Assembly: GCF_017352195.1 (NCBI RefSeq)
Contig: NZ_CP071445.1
Span: forward strand, 1,550,001-1,614,000
Origin: Sedimentibacter sp. zth1
GTDB lineage: Bacteria > Bacillota > Clostridia > Tissierellales > Sedimentibacteraceae
DNA length: 64,000 nt
Direction of reading: 5' to 3'
The notes under the pieces were generated by a model. That model was not told the origin of the DNA. It saw nothing but the letters and a program-made list of their open reading frames with translations, and did not search any database. This document shows, in pieces, positions 35,639 to 44,606 of this stretch (within the stretch, counting starts at the first letter, position 1; the number at the start of each line of letters is the position of its first letter). Position numbers and translations under genes: made by a program.

Positions 35639-36817
35639 TTAGCTTAAATCTTCTATGTCAATAAACACTTCAACAAATACTTGTATTGGTATTTCTTGAC
35701 CACTATTATCTGCCACAACTATGTCGTAACAATAAACTTTTCTTAACTGGTCAAATGAGTTCTTATCTGGTGCTTCTGTAGTTCCGTAATCCTTTATAGT
35801 AAAATCATCAACACTAAGCTCATTTAGTATATCTAAGAATGATACTGACCCTTCTGTAACTAAACTATCTAGTTTTACTAAACTATCTTCATTAGTAAAA
35901 TATTCTGTTGCTACATAAGTTACAACATTCCCATCACTATCTAATGCCTCAATTAAATTAACTATGTCTAATTGAGTAAAAGTAAAACCTTTATCAACTT
36001 TGCTTTTTAACTGAAAATCCTTAATTCTATCTACTTTCATAGCAGTTCCAACATATGTTTCTAATTCATCAATGTATATTTGTATACTTGAATCCCAATC
36101 CGAATAACCTGGTGTAGGATTTGGTCTACTTTCCTCATCAAAGGAATTATCAGTTAAATCTGGTGTTATTAGTCCAATACTAATTGCTATATCTTCATCT
36201 ATTTGTCCTAAATCTACCAATTTTTCAACTAAGCTAATCTCGTCATCTTTTGTTTGCATCATTAATGCCAAATAACTTGTTTTTGCCAATTGATCTCTAT
36301 AAAATGTACTAGTAACAAGTTCATTATAATCCTCATCATTTATAAGAGATTGGTTCATACAAAACTTTAAGGATTGCTCCCATTCAAAATCTCCTGCTGT
36401 ATCACTGTAACCTAATGCTCTTAATATGAAGGTCATATATCCTCTGGCTGATATTATCTCATCAGAACTGTAAGTTGTCGTACTAGTACCATTGGTAAGT
36501 TTCTCATGATACAAATATCCAACATAATCATCTGCCCACTCAGGTACATCAATAAATGGATGTAAATATTTCTTATCTTGAGCCTCTTGTTCTGCACCAA
36601 TTAATCGTACAAACATTATTGCAGCTTCAATTCTAGTTGGCTCTCTATCTAATTCAAAGCCCGAATCTGTTCCTTTAAAAACTCCAATTTCTTTTAATCT
36701 TTCTGCATAATCCTCATATAAACTTGAGGCTTGTACAATAGTTGAAGTGAAGAATAATGTGACTAAAATTAAACACACAATAACTAATAAACTAAAACTC
36801 TTAACTATACTTTTCAT
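35639..36817 (-). CDS. S-layer homology (SLH) domain exported protein
   Basis: 392 residues with a signal peptide ending near VQAS. Residues of about 35-185 hold two or three degenerate SLH repeats: LKEIGVFKGTDSGFELDREPTRIEAAIMFVRL, a second unit with FIDVPEWADDYVGYLYHEKLTNG, and a third with RDQLAKTSYLALM. SLH repeats bind secondary cell-wall polymers, so the protein should sit on the Gram-positive wall. The C-terminal 180 residues are acidic and not assigned. ATG at 36817 follows AAAGGAG. Confidence 0.82.
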   Translation of the reverse strand: MKSIVKSFSLLVIVCLILVTLFFTSTIVQASSLYEDYAERLKEIGVFKGTDSGFELDREPTRIEAAIMFVRLIGAEQEAQDKKYLHPFIDVPEWADDYVGYLYHEKLTNGTSTTTYSSDEIISARGYMTFILRALGYSDTAGDFEWEQSLKFCMNQSLINDEDYNELVTSTFYRDQLAKTSYLALMMQTKDDEISLVEKLVDLGQIDEDIAISIGLITPDLTDNSFDEESRPNPTPGYSDWDSSIQIYIDELETYVGTAMKVDRIKDFQLKSKVDKGFTFTQLDIVNLIEALDSDGNVVTYVATEYFTNEDSLVKLDSLVTEGSVSFLDILNELSVDDFTIKDYGTTEAPDKNSFDQLRKVYCYDIVVADNSGQEIPIQVFVEVFIDIEDLS

Positions 36818-36860
36818 AAATACTTCTCCTTTAATTTTTTAATAACTAGTATTATATTTC

Positions 36861-36977
36861 GCATAACGTTCTTTTGTTCTCGACGTCACTGAACCAGGCC
36901 CCCAGAGATTCTCTTCCTAGGCGGTGCTTGCACCCGGTGAAGGGATGTACGTAGTAAACGGGAATATATTGTTAGAA
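36861..36977 (-). repeat. attC site, short class A-like
   Basis: GCATAAC at 36861-36867 and GTTAGAA at 36971-36977, with CTGAACCAGGC and a GCGGTGCTTGCACC hairpin. It ends the 37013-37771 cassette. Confidence 0.82.
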
Positions 36978-37012
36978 GATGTAAATTACAGTCTTGACTT
37001 CTGCTTCCTAGC

Positions 37013-37771
37013 CTACTTAAAACTACGTTGAAAACTTGCAAACTCATCGTTCATTAACTCAGTCATTTGAGTAAAATCAATATGATAATTAGCTTTAAAT
37101 CTTCTATCAAGAATAGTATCAATACTTGCTTTGTTTGATGCCATCACATATTCATACTTACGACTACTAGTCCAAATACGCTTTAATTCACTTCTATCAC
37201 GTTCACTAATAAAATCTAGACACATACATTCGTCTAAACTTCTCCTTTGAATTTCTTTACACGATTCTTCAAATTCAACAAACTCTTCCCAAAATGTAGA
37301 TTGAATAACATGATTTATAATTCTTGTTCCTCCAAAACATAGAGATAATTCTATAATTTTACCAATGACTGAAACCACAATAGATGGTTTCTTGTAATTG
37401 TCCCTATTTTGAGCTGCAACTGCTGAAGGTCCAATCTCAGTTAAAAATACTTTTTTGTAATTTGCTTCTATTAGTCCATCTATAAACAATCTTTTTCGTA
37501 GTCTGGAATTAAGATCATCTACAATATAAACAACCAGAGGGTTTGGTCTTAAGCTTTTACTCAAAAAGGAACGTTTGGTCGTTTTAACGATACTTTTAAT
37601 TGCTGGCATAAAAACCTCTGGATCATCGAAAATATTTACTGGCTCTAATGGATATATTTTAGGAAGTTCACTTGAGAAATGATCTTCAAATTTATGAGTT
37701 TCCCAATTACGTCCTTCAATTTTTGTTAGTACATAATCTTTGGTTAGTATGTAATAATCTATTCTTTTCAT
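37013..37771 (-). CDS. Unknown protein, possible actin-like ATPase relative
   Basis: 252 residues, no signal peptide. NPLVVYIVDDLNSRLRKRLFIDGLIEANYKKVFLTEIGPSAVAAQN resembles the phosphate-2/connect region of MreB-type actin-like proteins, where a strand and helix are followed by an Ala-rich segment; SVIGKIIELSLCFGGTRIINHVI would then be the following core. The typical N-terminal DLGT phosphate-1 loop is not seen, so ATPase activity is doubtful. ATG at 37771 follows AAGGAG. It is a single-gene cassette with matched ends (TAAATTAC). Confidence 0.4.
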   Translation of the reverse strand: MKRIDYYILTKDYVLTKIEGRNWETHKFEDHFSSELPKIYPLEPVNIFDDPEVFMPAIKSIVKTTKRSFLSKSLRPNPLVVYIVDDLNSRLRKRLFIDGLIEANYKKVFLTEIGPSAVAAQNRDNYKKPSIVVSVIGKIIELSLCFGGTRIINHVIQSTFWEEFVEFEESCKEIQRRSLDECMCLDFISERDRSELKRIWTSSRKYEYVMASNKASIDTILDRRFKANYHIDFTQMTELMNDEFASFQRSFK

Positions 37772-37828
37772 TTCTATTCTCCTTCAAAGTTATTAGCTCA
37801 CTCACATTAGTATCTAGTAATTTATTTC

Positions 37829-37973
37829 TTCTAACGGTCTTGTGTTCCCGACGTCCCTGAACTGGACATATTAGATAGACTTCTTGGTGGAACTCCGTTC
37901 CCGATGAAGGGATTTGGTGCTGACTTGCCCTATCAACGTTCCTCTAAGCCCTTGCGTGAACATGTTGTTAGGT
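37829..37973 (-). repeat. attC site, class A
   Basis: TTCTAAC at 37829-37835 and GTTAGGT at 37967-37973. The inner hairpin is changed to GTGGAACTCCGTTCC. It ends the cassette holding the reversed VanZ gene. Confidence 0.85.
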
Positions 37974-38484
37974 GTTTGATTGATGTTCAGCTTCAACGGC
38001 TATACTTTTACATTTTATTTTCTCTTATTATATGTTCATAATAAAATACAGAATTGTAACTAAACAAAAAAGTAATATAAAAGTAAATTTTTCTTACGTT
38101 TAAGATAAAACTCCCTTATATTAAGTGAAATTCATTTTTATACTTTCATAACACAAAATGGATAGTAATAAACTTTCTTATCTATTTTTTATTATAAACC
38201 ATTTTCTATTATTTTTATATAAATATTTACAATTAAATATAACTATTTCTACTTTTACAACTATTTATATTCGTTAAATATTATATAACTTTTCAAATAA
38301 GCAAACACACATGAATTTAACAGTTTTATAAAATAATAAATAAAGCATTTGATAAAATTCTATTTTTACGTAAAATTTATTATTTTATGAATAATAATAA
38401 ATTGTTATGTCCAATAATGTAGTTTTTAATATGTTTACTTTATAAATTGAAACCTGTATAATTAAATATATATTAATATAATAA
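37974..38484. other. Gene-free AT-rich stretch with direct repeat copy 1
   Basis: About 500 bases without a supported gene. It contains the first copy (38191-38311) of the direct repeat that flanks the reversed gene pair, and poly-T runs. A promoter for the plus-strand genes could lie here (TATAAT-like boxes near 38457), but none is convincing. Confidence 0.45.
38191..38311 (+). repeat. Direct repeat flanking the reversed gene pair, copy 1
   Basis: About 120 bases from ATTATAAACC to GCAAACACAC, roughly three quarters identical to 39370-39495 in the same orientation. Shared stretches include AAATATAACTA, TTATATTC, TTAAA.ATTATA and AAGCAAACACA. Confidence 0.7.
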
Positions 38485-38814
38485 AGAGGTTTTACATTTG
38501 AATTTGGTGTTTCTCTATCGTCTGGAAATTTTAAAATAACAAACACGTCAACAACAATAAATGTTAGTTCTAGTTTAATAGGTGACGGAGGAAGCGATAG
38601 AACAGTATACAGTATCACCCTTTACAAAAAAATAGGATTATTTTGGTCTTCACAAGGAACCAATACTTTTAATGTAGGAGAAAGTGAAAGCGCAACATGG
38701 ACAAATTTAACTGCAAATGGTACATACTACATATACATGTCAACACCAACTGTTTCATCAGCAGGAAAATACATAAAAGGAAGCGGAACAATTTCAAATT
38801 TTGAAGAATTATAA
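38485..38814 (+). pseudogene. Orphan exported-protein C-terminal domain, no start codon
   Basis: The plus frame reads about 109 residues, FEFGVSLSSGNFKITNTS then a Ser/Thr/Gly-rich beta pattern to TAA 38812. No Met, and no signal peptide is encoded in frame, although AAAGAGG is present upstream with a TTG in another frame. It looks like the mature part of a secreted beta-rich protein whose 5' end was deleted or frameshifted. It lies just ahead of the VanZ gene on the same strand. Confidence 0.5.
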
Positions 38815-38850
38815 AATTTATAAAAATAAATTATTAAAAATGGAGAAAAT

Positions 38851-39288
38851 ATGTTAAGAAATAAAAAAGCAATAATTATTTTAGTAATATTAATAATTGT
38901 AATATCATTAATAAAATTAAATCCTTTCACCAAAAGTGCTCAAGCAAATAAAGACCATTTAATTAACAGAAGTGAAAGCATTAATTTGAAACCATTTTCA
39001 ACTATTACAAATTATATTACAAATAGTGATAGATACAACAAAAGTACAATATTAAAGTTTTTTGTTATCAATTTGGTCTTTTACTTACCAATAGCATTCT
39101 TTTTAGGATTATCTAACTTTAACAAACCAACTAACTTCTTAATAATAATTCTTTTACCAATTGCTATAGATTTATTACAGGTTGGATTTAAAATAGGAAG
39201 ATTTGATATAGATGCTATCTTGTTAAACATTCTAATTTCACTTATCATATTTTGCTTAGTTAAAAGAATTAAAATTTCTCAAACATAA
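38851..39288 (+). CDS. VanZ-like membrane protein
   Basis: 145 residues with three or four hydrophobic helices. NLKPFSTITNYI, then FVINLVFYLPIAFFLGL, IDLLQVGFKIGRFDIDAILLNILISLI follow the VanZ pattern (N-L-x-PF, then R.x.DIDD..LN). VanZ family members affect teicoplanin sensitivity or envelope functions; the role here is unknown. ATG at 38851 follows TGGAG. It is one of few plus-strand genes, yet both ends of its cassette (37974-39702) match (GATTGATGTTCA), so it is a genuine cassette with its gene reversed. Confidence 0.75.
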   Translation: MLRNKKAIIILVILIIVISLIKLNPFTKSAQANKDHLINRSESINLKPFSTITNYITNSDRYNKSTILKFFVINLVFYLPIAFFLGLSNFNKPTNFLIIILLPIAIDLLQVGFKIGRFDIDAILLNILISLIIFCLVKRIKISQT

Positions 39289-39369
39289 ATACCTTTTCTA
39301 ATGATTTTAGTAAAATATTAAATATGTTTAGAGGTTTTACTTTTCTGCAACTGTCAAACTTAAATTCTT

Positions 39370-39495
39370 ATTATAAATCGTTTTTCACTATTTTTATATC
39401 AAAATTTCCAGTCAAATATAACTACTATTACTTTTAAAAAAACAACTGATTTATATTCATTAAACATTATAAACCTTTCAAACAAGCAAACACAT
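39370..39495 (+). repeat. Direct repeat flanking the reversed gene pair, copy 2
   Basis: Counterpart of 38191-38311. A GTTTAGAGGTTTTAC segment just before it resembles the leader ahead of the orphan domain at 38485, so the repeated unit probably extends beyond the core. Confidence 0.65.
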
Positions 39496-39701
39496 ATTCC
39501 TCAATATAACATTCAGACAATGGTTCGGTACATTAAGCATCACGTTATAGTCTCAACGTTAATAAAAAGCTATGCTTATCAATAACTTTCTCTGCAATAA
39601 CCTATAAACTCTAATTTATTCTTTAGATACTGCAATTGCTATATATAACCCAAAAACTTTTATGCTTACAATACTATCCATGTAATGAACATCAATCTTT
39701 C
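39496..39701. other. Gene-free 5' part of the VanZ cassette
   Basis: AT-rich, no supported ORF. It ends in ATCAATCTTTC next to the R' box, the half of the cassette-end inverted repeat that matches 37979-37990. Confidence 0.5.
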
Positions 39702-39870
39702 ACATAACGTCTCTTTGTTCATGACGTTTCTCAAGCTCAGAAGGAGGTGCTCATGCCCTGTCAAGGGCTAATGCACCGACTGTCGCGACACGCTTAGGTT
39801 GAGGAATGTATGGAGGGCAATTCCCAAGAAGAATACCCTGTCCACAATGAATGTGAACACATTGTTAGAT
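39702..39870 (-). repeat. attC site, class B
   Basis: ACATAAC at 39702-39708 and GTTAGAT at 39864-39870, with a GCCCTGTCAAGGGC hairpin. It is followed by the palindrome GAGTGATATCACTC. Confidence 0.87.
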
Positions 39871-40092
39871 GATGGAGTGATATCACTCACCAACGCCTTA
39901 CTTAAAAGGTTTCCTTAATTACTACTCACCTTTATATTCTATTAATCATTAAAATATATATTTGATGATTTAAAAATAACACACTGTATATTTCGTGTTA
40001 TGCTCATAATCAGACTCTTATGAGCTTATGGTGATTATGTTTAACAGTTTAGCTTTAGGGAATAAATCGGTCAGCCATTGTTCTATTTTCCT

Positions 40093-40638
40093 TTAAGAAC
40101 CTATCCTCCATAGTTTAGGCTTCATGGTACCATTGCTATATTTCTTGAAGAATAAGTAAAATTCATCTTCATCGAATTGTCCATTCTTTATTAAGATTTC
40201 CTGTTTTTTATTTGCCAGTTCGACTAAATATCCAGTCTCTATATATCCATTATTAGCATAAAATTTTTTGCGTCTTAATCTTTGTTTAATGTCTTTTGCA
40301 TCCTTAACGCATCTTTCAATAGATATAATAATTTTATTATCAGTATGTAATGATTGTATTTTTTCTAAAATACGACTGCCATATCCCTTCGACCGAATGT
40401 TTTCATCAACTGCTAAAAACATTATAAACGTCAGGTTTTTAATTGTAGCCATATAAACAAAGCCGCATAGGGTTTGCTTATCATGAAAGGATATAAATTC
40501 AGTGTTCTTCATCTTTGCCATTATAAGCATCAGCCAAAAAGGCATACGATCTTCTTTAAGAAAAGAGGATGTATAAATTTCCTTTGTTTTTTGTTTCTCT
40601 TTGCTTTTTCCGGTGACGGTTTCAACTCTTAAATCCAT
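40093..40638 (-). CDS. GNAT family N-acetyltransferase
   Basis: 181 residues. IMFLAVDENIRSKGYGSRILEKI holds strand 4 and the acetyl-CoA loop (RSKGYG), then IISIERCVKD and RRKKFYANNGYIETGY. A single-domain enzyme, substrate unknown. ATG at 40638 follows AGGAGGG. It is a single-gene cassette whose ends both carry GAGTGATATCA. Confidence 0.88.
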   Translation of the reverse strand: MDLRVETVTGKSKEKQKTKEIYTSSFLKEDRMPFWLMLIMAKMKNTEFISFHDKQTLCGFVYMATIKNLTFIMFLAVDENIRSKGYGSRILEKIQSLHTDNKIIISIERCVKDAKDIKQRLRRKKFYANNGYIETGYLVELANKKQEILIKNGQFDEDEFYLFFKKYSNGTMKPKLWRIGS

Positions 40639-40798
40639 ATTTTTTACCCTCCTATTATAGTATTCGCTTGCTTTATTGCAAAACTCTGATTATATAAATA
40701 ATCTTCACTAACTGGATATCAATCTATTTCTAATAGTGCTTTTAAAGTGTGTCTGTATTGACCTCAGAGTTGTTTATCTGAAATGATATCACTCTTTC

Positions 40799-40934
40799 AT
40801 CTAACGGCTCTGTGTTCACAACATTTTATCATCGGACCACCAGTGACTTTCTCCCCTGGGCGATGATGAAATGTGGTGCTGACTTGCCCTATCAACGTTA
40901 CTCTAAGCACCCTTGCGGGAACATGTTATTAGCT
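40799..40934 (-). repeat. attC site, class D, mutated R'' box
   Basis: ATCTAAC at 40799-40805. The R'' side reads ATTAGCT at 40928-40934, with the conserved G changed to A. Arms TTTTATCATCGGAC / GATGATGAAATG. Confidence 0.8.
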
Positions 40935-41089
40935 GTTGGAGCAATATCACTCTCCATGACTTGCACAAAACGCTTATCTATAAAAATCTTTCTATCATCT
41001 GATTTTATCCATATTCACATGTTATTAAATAATTATTAATTAATTAAAAATATATTTTATATACTTCGTATTATGCTCATAATCTCTAT

Positions 41090-41263
41090 TTATTCTTTTT
41101 TTTCAATAACTATATATGCTTGGCCTGAATTTGAAGAATCTCCCATTTCACAGGCTGAAATCATTTTCACACTCCATCCCTGTTCTAAATAGGCATTAAC
41201 TTCATCTAAACCATCATTGGGTTTCAGTCCTGACCAACTCTTTACCCATACTATTTTTTCCAT
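41090..41263 (-). CDS. Small protein of 57 residues, unknown
   Basis: ATG at 41261-41263 follows GAGG with good spacing; TAA at 41090-41092. The product starts MEKIVWVKSWSG, then LDEVNAYLEQGWSVKMISAC and GQAYIVIEKKE. A beta-alpha-beta pattern with LxxYLxxGWxV recalls the DUF4177-like group of tiny proteins, with low certainty. It is downstream of the methyltransferase at 41388-42056 and shares its cassette remnant. Confidence 0.6.
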   Translation of the reverse strand: MEKIVWVKSWSGLKPNDGLDEVNAYLEQGWSVKMISACEMGDSSNSGQAYIVIEKKE

Positions 41264-41387
41264 CTCATATCCTCAAATTATATAAATAATCTTTCCATTT
41301 TGCATATCTATAATTATCACCTTGCTACATTGCTAAGATTAAAGTGCTCCAGTAGCTTGGAATTTTACTGCCTACTTTACAATTCAA

Positions 41388-42056
41388 TTATTTCTTACAG
41401 ATGATAAGAAACACACTAGACTCATCCACTTCTTGGACATGATAGGGATATCCCGACTGCTCACCAATTTTCTGAAAATCCTCGGGCGAATGGGTCATTG
41501 CCTTGAAACCATCTTGACAGACAATCACACCATTTTGGGTCTTGGTATAATCGATTTTTCCCAAAAGTCCCTTGAAAACCTGCTCCTCAAACCATTTGAG
41601 GCGAAAATTCCAAAATTTATCGCTGTAACTGCTAAAAAAAACCATTCCTCCAGGCGCTAATGTTTCAAGAATTTTGTTAATAACGGTGGAATCAGCACGC
41701 ATGGCAGATAACCCGTTTTGCAGACACAAAATGACATTAAAGAGCTTAGAAAATTCCATCTGATGAATATCCATCACAACCATACTGGCGTTGGTGTGGT
41801 CTTTGAGATACTCCCTGCCCAACACAACGCTATCCTCCGATATGTCCATACCGACTATGGAGTTACAGTGGGGAGCCAATTTCCTAACAATACGACCGTA
41901 TCCGGCGCCAAGCTCCAAAACGCTTTGTGTCTTTGACAGATTTTTCTTGACAAAATCTATCTCCGCTTGCAGATACTGTTTGACGCGAAGAATTTGAGTT
42001 TCATACACCTGAAACAATTTTTGAGCACCTAATTTTTCAGTATAGTAATTGTTCAT
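41388..42056 (-). CDS. SAM-dependent methyltransferase, higher-GC gene
   Basis: 222 residues. SVLELGAGYGRIVRKLAP is motif I, SIVGMDISEDSV motif II, VVMDIHQMEF the post-II acidic residue and NVILCLQNGLSAM motif IV; LAPGGMVFFSSY follows. Complete class I fold, substrate unknown. The gene is visibly richer in G+C than its neighbours (the segment from about 41390 to 42050). That, and the missing attC on its upstream side, suggest recent arrival. ATG at 42056 follows AGGAGG. Confidence 0.87.
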   Translation of the reverse strand: MNNYYTEKLGAQKLFQVYETQILRVKQYLQAEIDFVKKNLSKTQSVLELGAGYGRIVRKLAPHCNSIVGMDISEDSVVLGREYLKDHTNASMVVMDIHQMEFSKLFNVILCLQNGLSAMRADSTVINKILETLAPGGMVFFSSYSDKFWNFRLKWFEEQVFKGLLGKIDYTKTQNGVIVCQDGFKAMTHSPEDFQKIGEQSGYPYHVQEVDESSVFLIICKK

Positions 42057-42332
42057 ATTTCTTATCCTCCTTGTAAATTAAAATCAAATGAATATTCTTA
42101 TTTGCATTGAAACTGAATTACGGTTATTTTAAGTCTTAAACTATTGTGTTTTTATCCTACTACCGGTGAATTATGTTGAAGTAAAACTTTGTAAGACCTA
42201 ACCAACAAAATAATTATAGCGGTTGGTACAGAATTGCAGAATCTGCATACCAGAAAGGTGGGTAATTGACAAATATATAAGTTGCCCATTAAAATAACTG
42301 CTAAAAAAAACAAGTGCAGTTATAGAAATATC
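42057..42332. other. Gene-free region with two small hairpins
   Basis: TAACTGC (42295-42301) pairs with GCAGTTA (42316-42322) around an A-rich loop, and GGGTAA pairs with TTGCCC just before. It is the junction between the higher-GC methyltransferase block and a truncated attC. Confidence 0.45.
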
Positions 42333-42485
42333 TCGACATTCCCCAGCGTTACAGGCTGTTCTCAAAGCTTAGATAGCTCTTATCTTAGCTTTGAGGGCTG
42401 CCGACTCGGTTAGCTGGGGAATGTATGAGGGCTTGTCTCTTAAGTTTCCGACCCCACCCGAATGAACGCGAACATGTTGTTAGAT
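42333..42485 (-). repeat. Truncated attC, class C, R' box lost
   Basis: It begins abruptly at CGACATTCCCCAGCG; the TAACG box and L' arm start are missing. The inner hairpin and distal half are complete and end GTTAGAT at 42479-42485. Confidence 0.8.
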
Positions 42486-42583
42486 GGTGTTTTACCATCA
42501 GCTACAACGTTAAACCCAATAAATATTTAAATCTTTTATAATAAAAAATTTGTTTTCTTTCACAATCAGCCTACTATATTGAA

Positions 42584-43090
42584 TTATAATTTCTTATATA
42601 AATATAATAATAAGTCATCATCAACAAAAACATCTCTTCCTGGTTTTACCTCAACATTGTTATACATTAGTCCATTCCCATCAAGCATATATCCATTTTC
42701 CGTATATAGTCTTTGCGCACTTCCATAATCTTTATAAAGACCAACTCCAAGACCTATAAATTCATACTGATTAGCAGCATATTTCTCACATTCATCTATT
42801 AATTTTTTTCCAATACCTTTTCTTCTGTACTTTGATATAACAATTAAATCATTTATTTCTGGAATATTTTTTTCAAGAAAATAAGGATATAATGAACTAA
42901 ATAATAAATTTACATATCCAGCTATCTCATTATTTATTAGTGCAATAAATGTTATTCGTTTTCCTTCTACATTCTCTTTATAGCATCGTTTAATATAATT
43001 CTCAAAATTCCCGTCACATCCAATTGGCTCATTATAAGCAGTCACAATTGAACTTATATCATTTTCTTCTATCTTTCTAATAAAAATCAT
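42584..43090 (-). CDS. GNAT family N-acetyltransferase
   Basis: 168 residues. INDLIVISKYRRKGIGKKLIDECE carries motif A with the RRKGIG loop; YKDYGSAQRLYTENGYMLDGNGL is the C-terminal block. ATG at 43090 follows GGGAGAAAG; upstream extension unlikely. It lies 5' of a truncated attC and shares a fused cassette with the phosphotransferase at 43348-44229, since the ends of that unit do not match each other. Confidence 0.87.
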   Translation of the reverse strand: MIFIRKIEENDISSIVTAYNEPIGCDGNFENYIKRCYKENVEGKRITFIALINNEIAGYVNLLFSSLYPYFLEKNIPEINDLIVISKYRRKGIGKKLIDECEKYAANQYEFIGLGVGLYKDYGSAQRLYTENGYMLDGNGLMYNNVEVKPGRDVFVDDDLLLYLYKKL

Positions 43091-43347
43091 ACTCTTTCTC
43101 CCATAATATAATTTATACACTTCAATATCTGCTCTATAGTGTTAAAGATCCAAAAACCTGCCTTAGTAATCCTTTACGCAAAAACTGTGTTACAAGAAAG
43201 GACGGACGCAATTGACTTAAATCCGCAGCAACTTAGAGTTTATAAAGATTGCGAATAACCTAACCTTATACTAAGTTTTTATTAACTTCGGGTTTTATCT
43301 ATACTTAACTACTATAAAGTTATTCTGACTCATAATTTCTAAGGATA
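43091..43347. other. Spacer where an attC is expected but absent
   Basis: No R box or attC body is found between the GNAT and the phosphotransferase. There is no supported ORF. A CGGACGCAATTGACTT segment is locally less AT-rich. Confidence 0.45.
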
Positions 43348-44229
43348 CTACAGCATCTGAAATAGTTTTTCTTTTTGCTCTATTCCATACTTTAGAATTT
43401 CCCACAAATCCTCTACGGCATCTGGTCCATAACTTTGCATGTACGCGATATGCATATAGATAGCTCCATTCCATATCATATCTATTTCATCTGCTGTTAT
43501 TTTTTTTTCTCCATAATATCCATGCAAAAATGCTTTTGCCAAATCAAACTTATAATACATTTCATGAGTTTTCTTATTAAAATCAACAAACTGCATTATA
43601 AAAGGCCATCCTAAATCAATATACTTTGGTCCTATACCAGAATCATCTAAATCAATGAATATGACTTTTCCTTCTTTATTCAATAAGGCATTATGTGGAC
43701 CAATATCAGTATGAATAAAGCACTGTTTATATTCTTTGAAATTAGGTAAACTATCTAAAATTGCGTCATACTCTTTTTTAAACCTACGCTCCGAAAACCA
43801 TTCGTGAAATACTTTTTTCTGCATCTCACTATCAAATGAACAAAGATAATTAAAATCTGAAAATTCATGTAATTTAGCCACTGACTGTCCTAAAGCAAAC
43901 TCATCTTCCTCAGTTTCTTGCAATTGTCTTCCTGAAACATATTCCATCACATAGAAATAATATTGCTCGTCTTTTATGTATGCATTTCCATCAGGTAGAT
44001 ATATAAGTTTTGGAGCAAGTCCTTTTAGGGTTCCAAGATACTCATGTGCTTTAGTATTTCCTATGACTACCTTTTCTTCTATATCATCACGGGGTATTCC
44101 TTTCAGTATAATCTCACCGTTTTCAGTAACAACTTTACAAACAATCCTTCTTCCATTGCCATTATAGCTATTTATTATTTTCGGTTTGTGAAAGCCCCAT
44201 TTCTTTAGTATTCTATATATTGATTTCAT
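43348..44229 (-). CDS. APH/choline kinase-like phosphotransferase
   Basis: 293 residues. GEIILKGIPRD provides the ATP-binding lysine, HEWFSERRFKKEYD a helical insert, CFIHTDIGPHNALLN the catalytic loop (HxDxxxxN) and VIFIDLDDSGIGPKYIDLGW the metal-binding IDxDD motif. The fold is that of aminoglycoside phosphotransferases and sugar/choline kinases. Resistance is possible but not shown; homoserine or choline-type substrates are alternatives. ATG at 44229 follows GGAGG. Confidence 0.82.
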   Translation of the reverse strand: MKSIYRILKKWGFHKPKIINSYNGNGRRIVCKVVTENGEIILKGIPRDDIEEKVVIGNTKAHEYLGTLKGLAPKLIYLPDGNAYIKDEQYYFYVMEYVSGRQLQETEEDEFALGQSVAKLHEFSDFNYLCSFDSEMQKKVFHEWFSERRFKKEYDAILDSLPNFKEYKQCFIHTDIGPHNALLNKEGKVIFIDLDDSGIGPKYIDLGWPFIMQFVDFNKKTHEMYYKFDLAKAFLHGYYGEKKITADEIDMIWNGAIYMHIAYMQSYGPDAVEDLWEILKYGIEQKEKLFQML

Positions 44230-44355
44230 TACTATACCTCCATTTTACCATTAGTTCATACATATAATCCTTGTTCCCATTATCAAATATATATACTCCG
44301 AAGCCTATCACTGACTTATATCGTAACATGATGGTACATAAACGCTTGGTCTTTC

Positions 44356-44533
44356 GTGTAACGTTCTTTGTGTTCACGACGTTTCTCAACCTTTAGAAGG
44401 AGTTGCTCATGCCCTGCCAAGGGCTAATGCAACGACTGACGCGACGACTGACTCGGTTAGCGAGAAGGTGTGGCGCTCATTGCCCTAGGCTTCTCATGCC
44501 CCAGAGCGCCCTTGTGCAAATACAGGGTTAGGT
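44356..44533 (-). repeat. attC site, chimera of classes B and C
   Basis: GTGTAAC at 44356-44362 and GTTAGGT at 44527-44533. The first part is class B (CTCAACCTTTAGAAGG, GCCCTGCCAAGGGC). The second part switches to the class C arm GACTCGGTTAGCGAG. The distal L'' sequence (GCAAATACAGG) is unlike the GTGAACATGTT of other sites. Confidence 0.75.
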
Positions 44534-44606
44534 GATGCCCCAACAGCATTTTGAATTTTTATTAAGATTTCAAAAACAACTTAGAGAATCGTTTTGAAAA
44601 AAGTAC

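Noticed and set aside
38385..38933. Minus-strand frames of 77 and 68 codons in the VanZ cassette
   Set aside because: They are antisense to the plus-strand exported domain and VanZ gene, which have coherent protein patterns.
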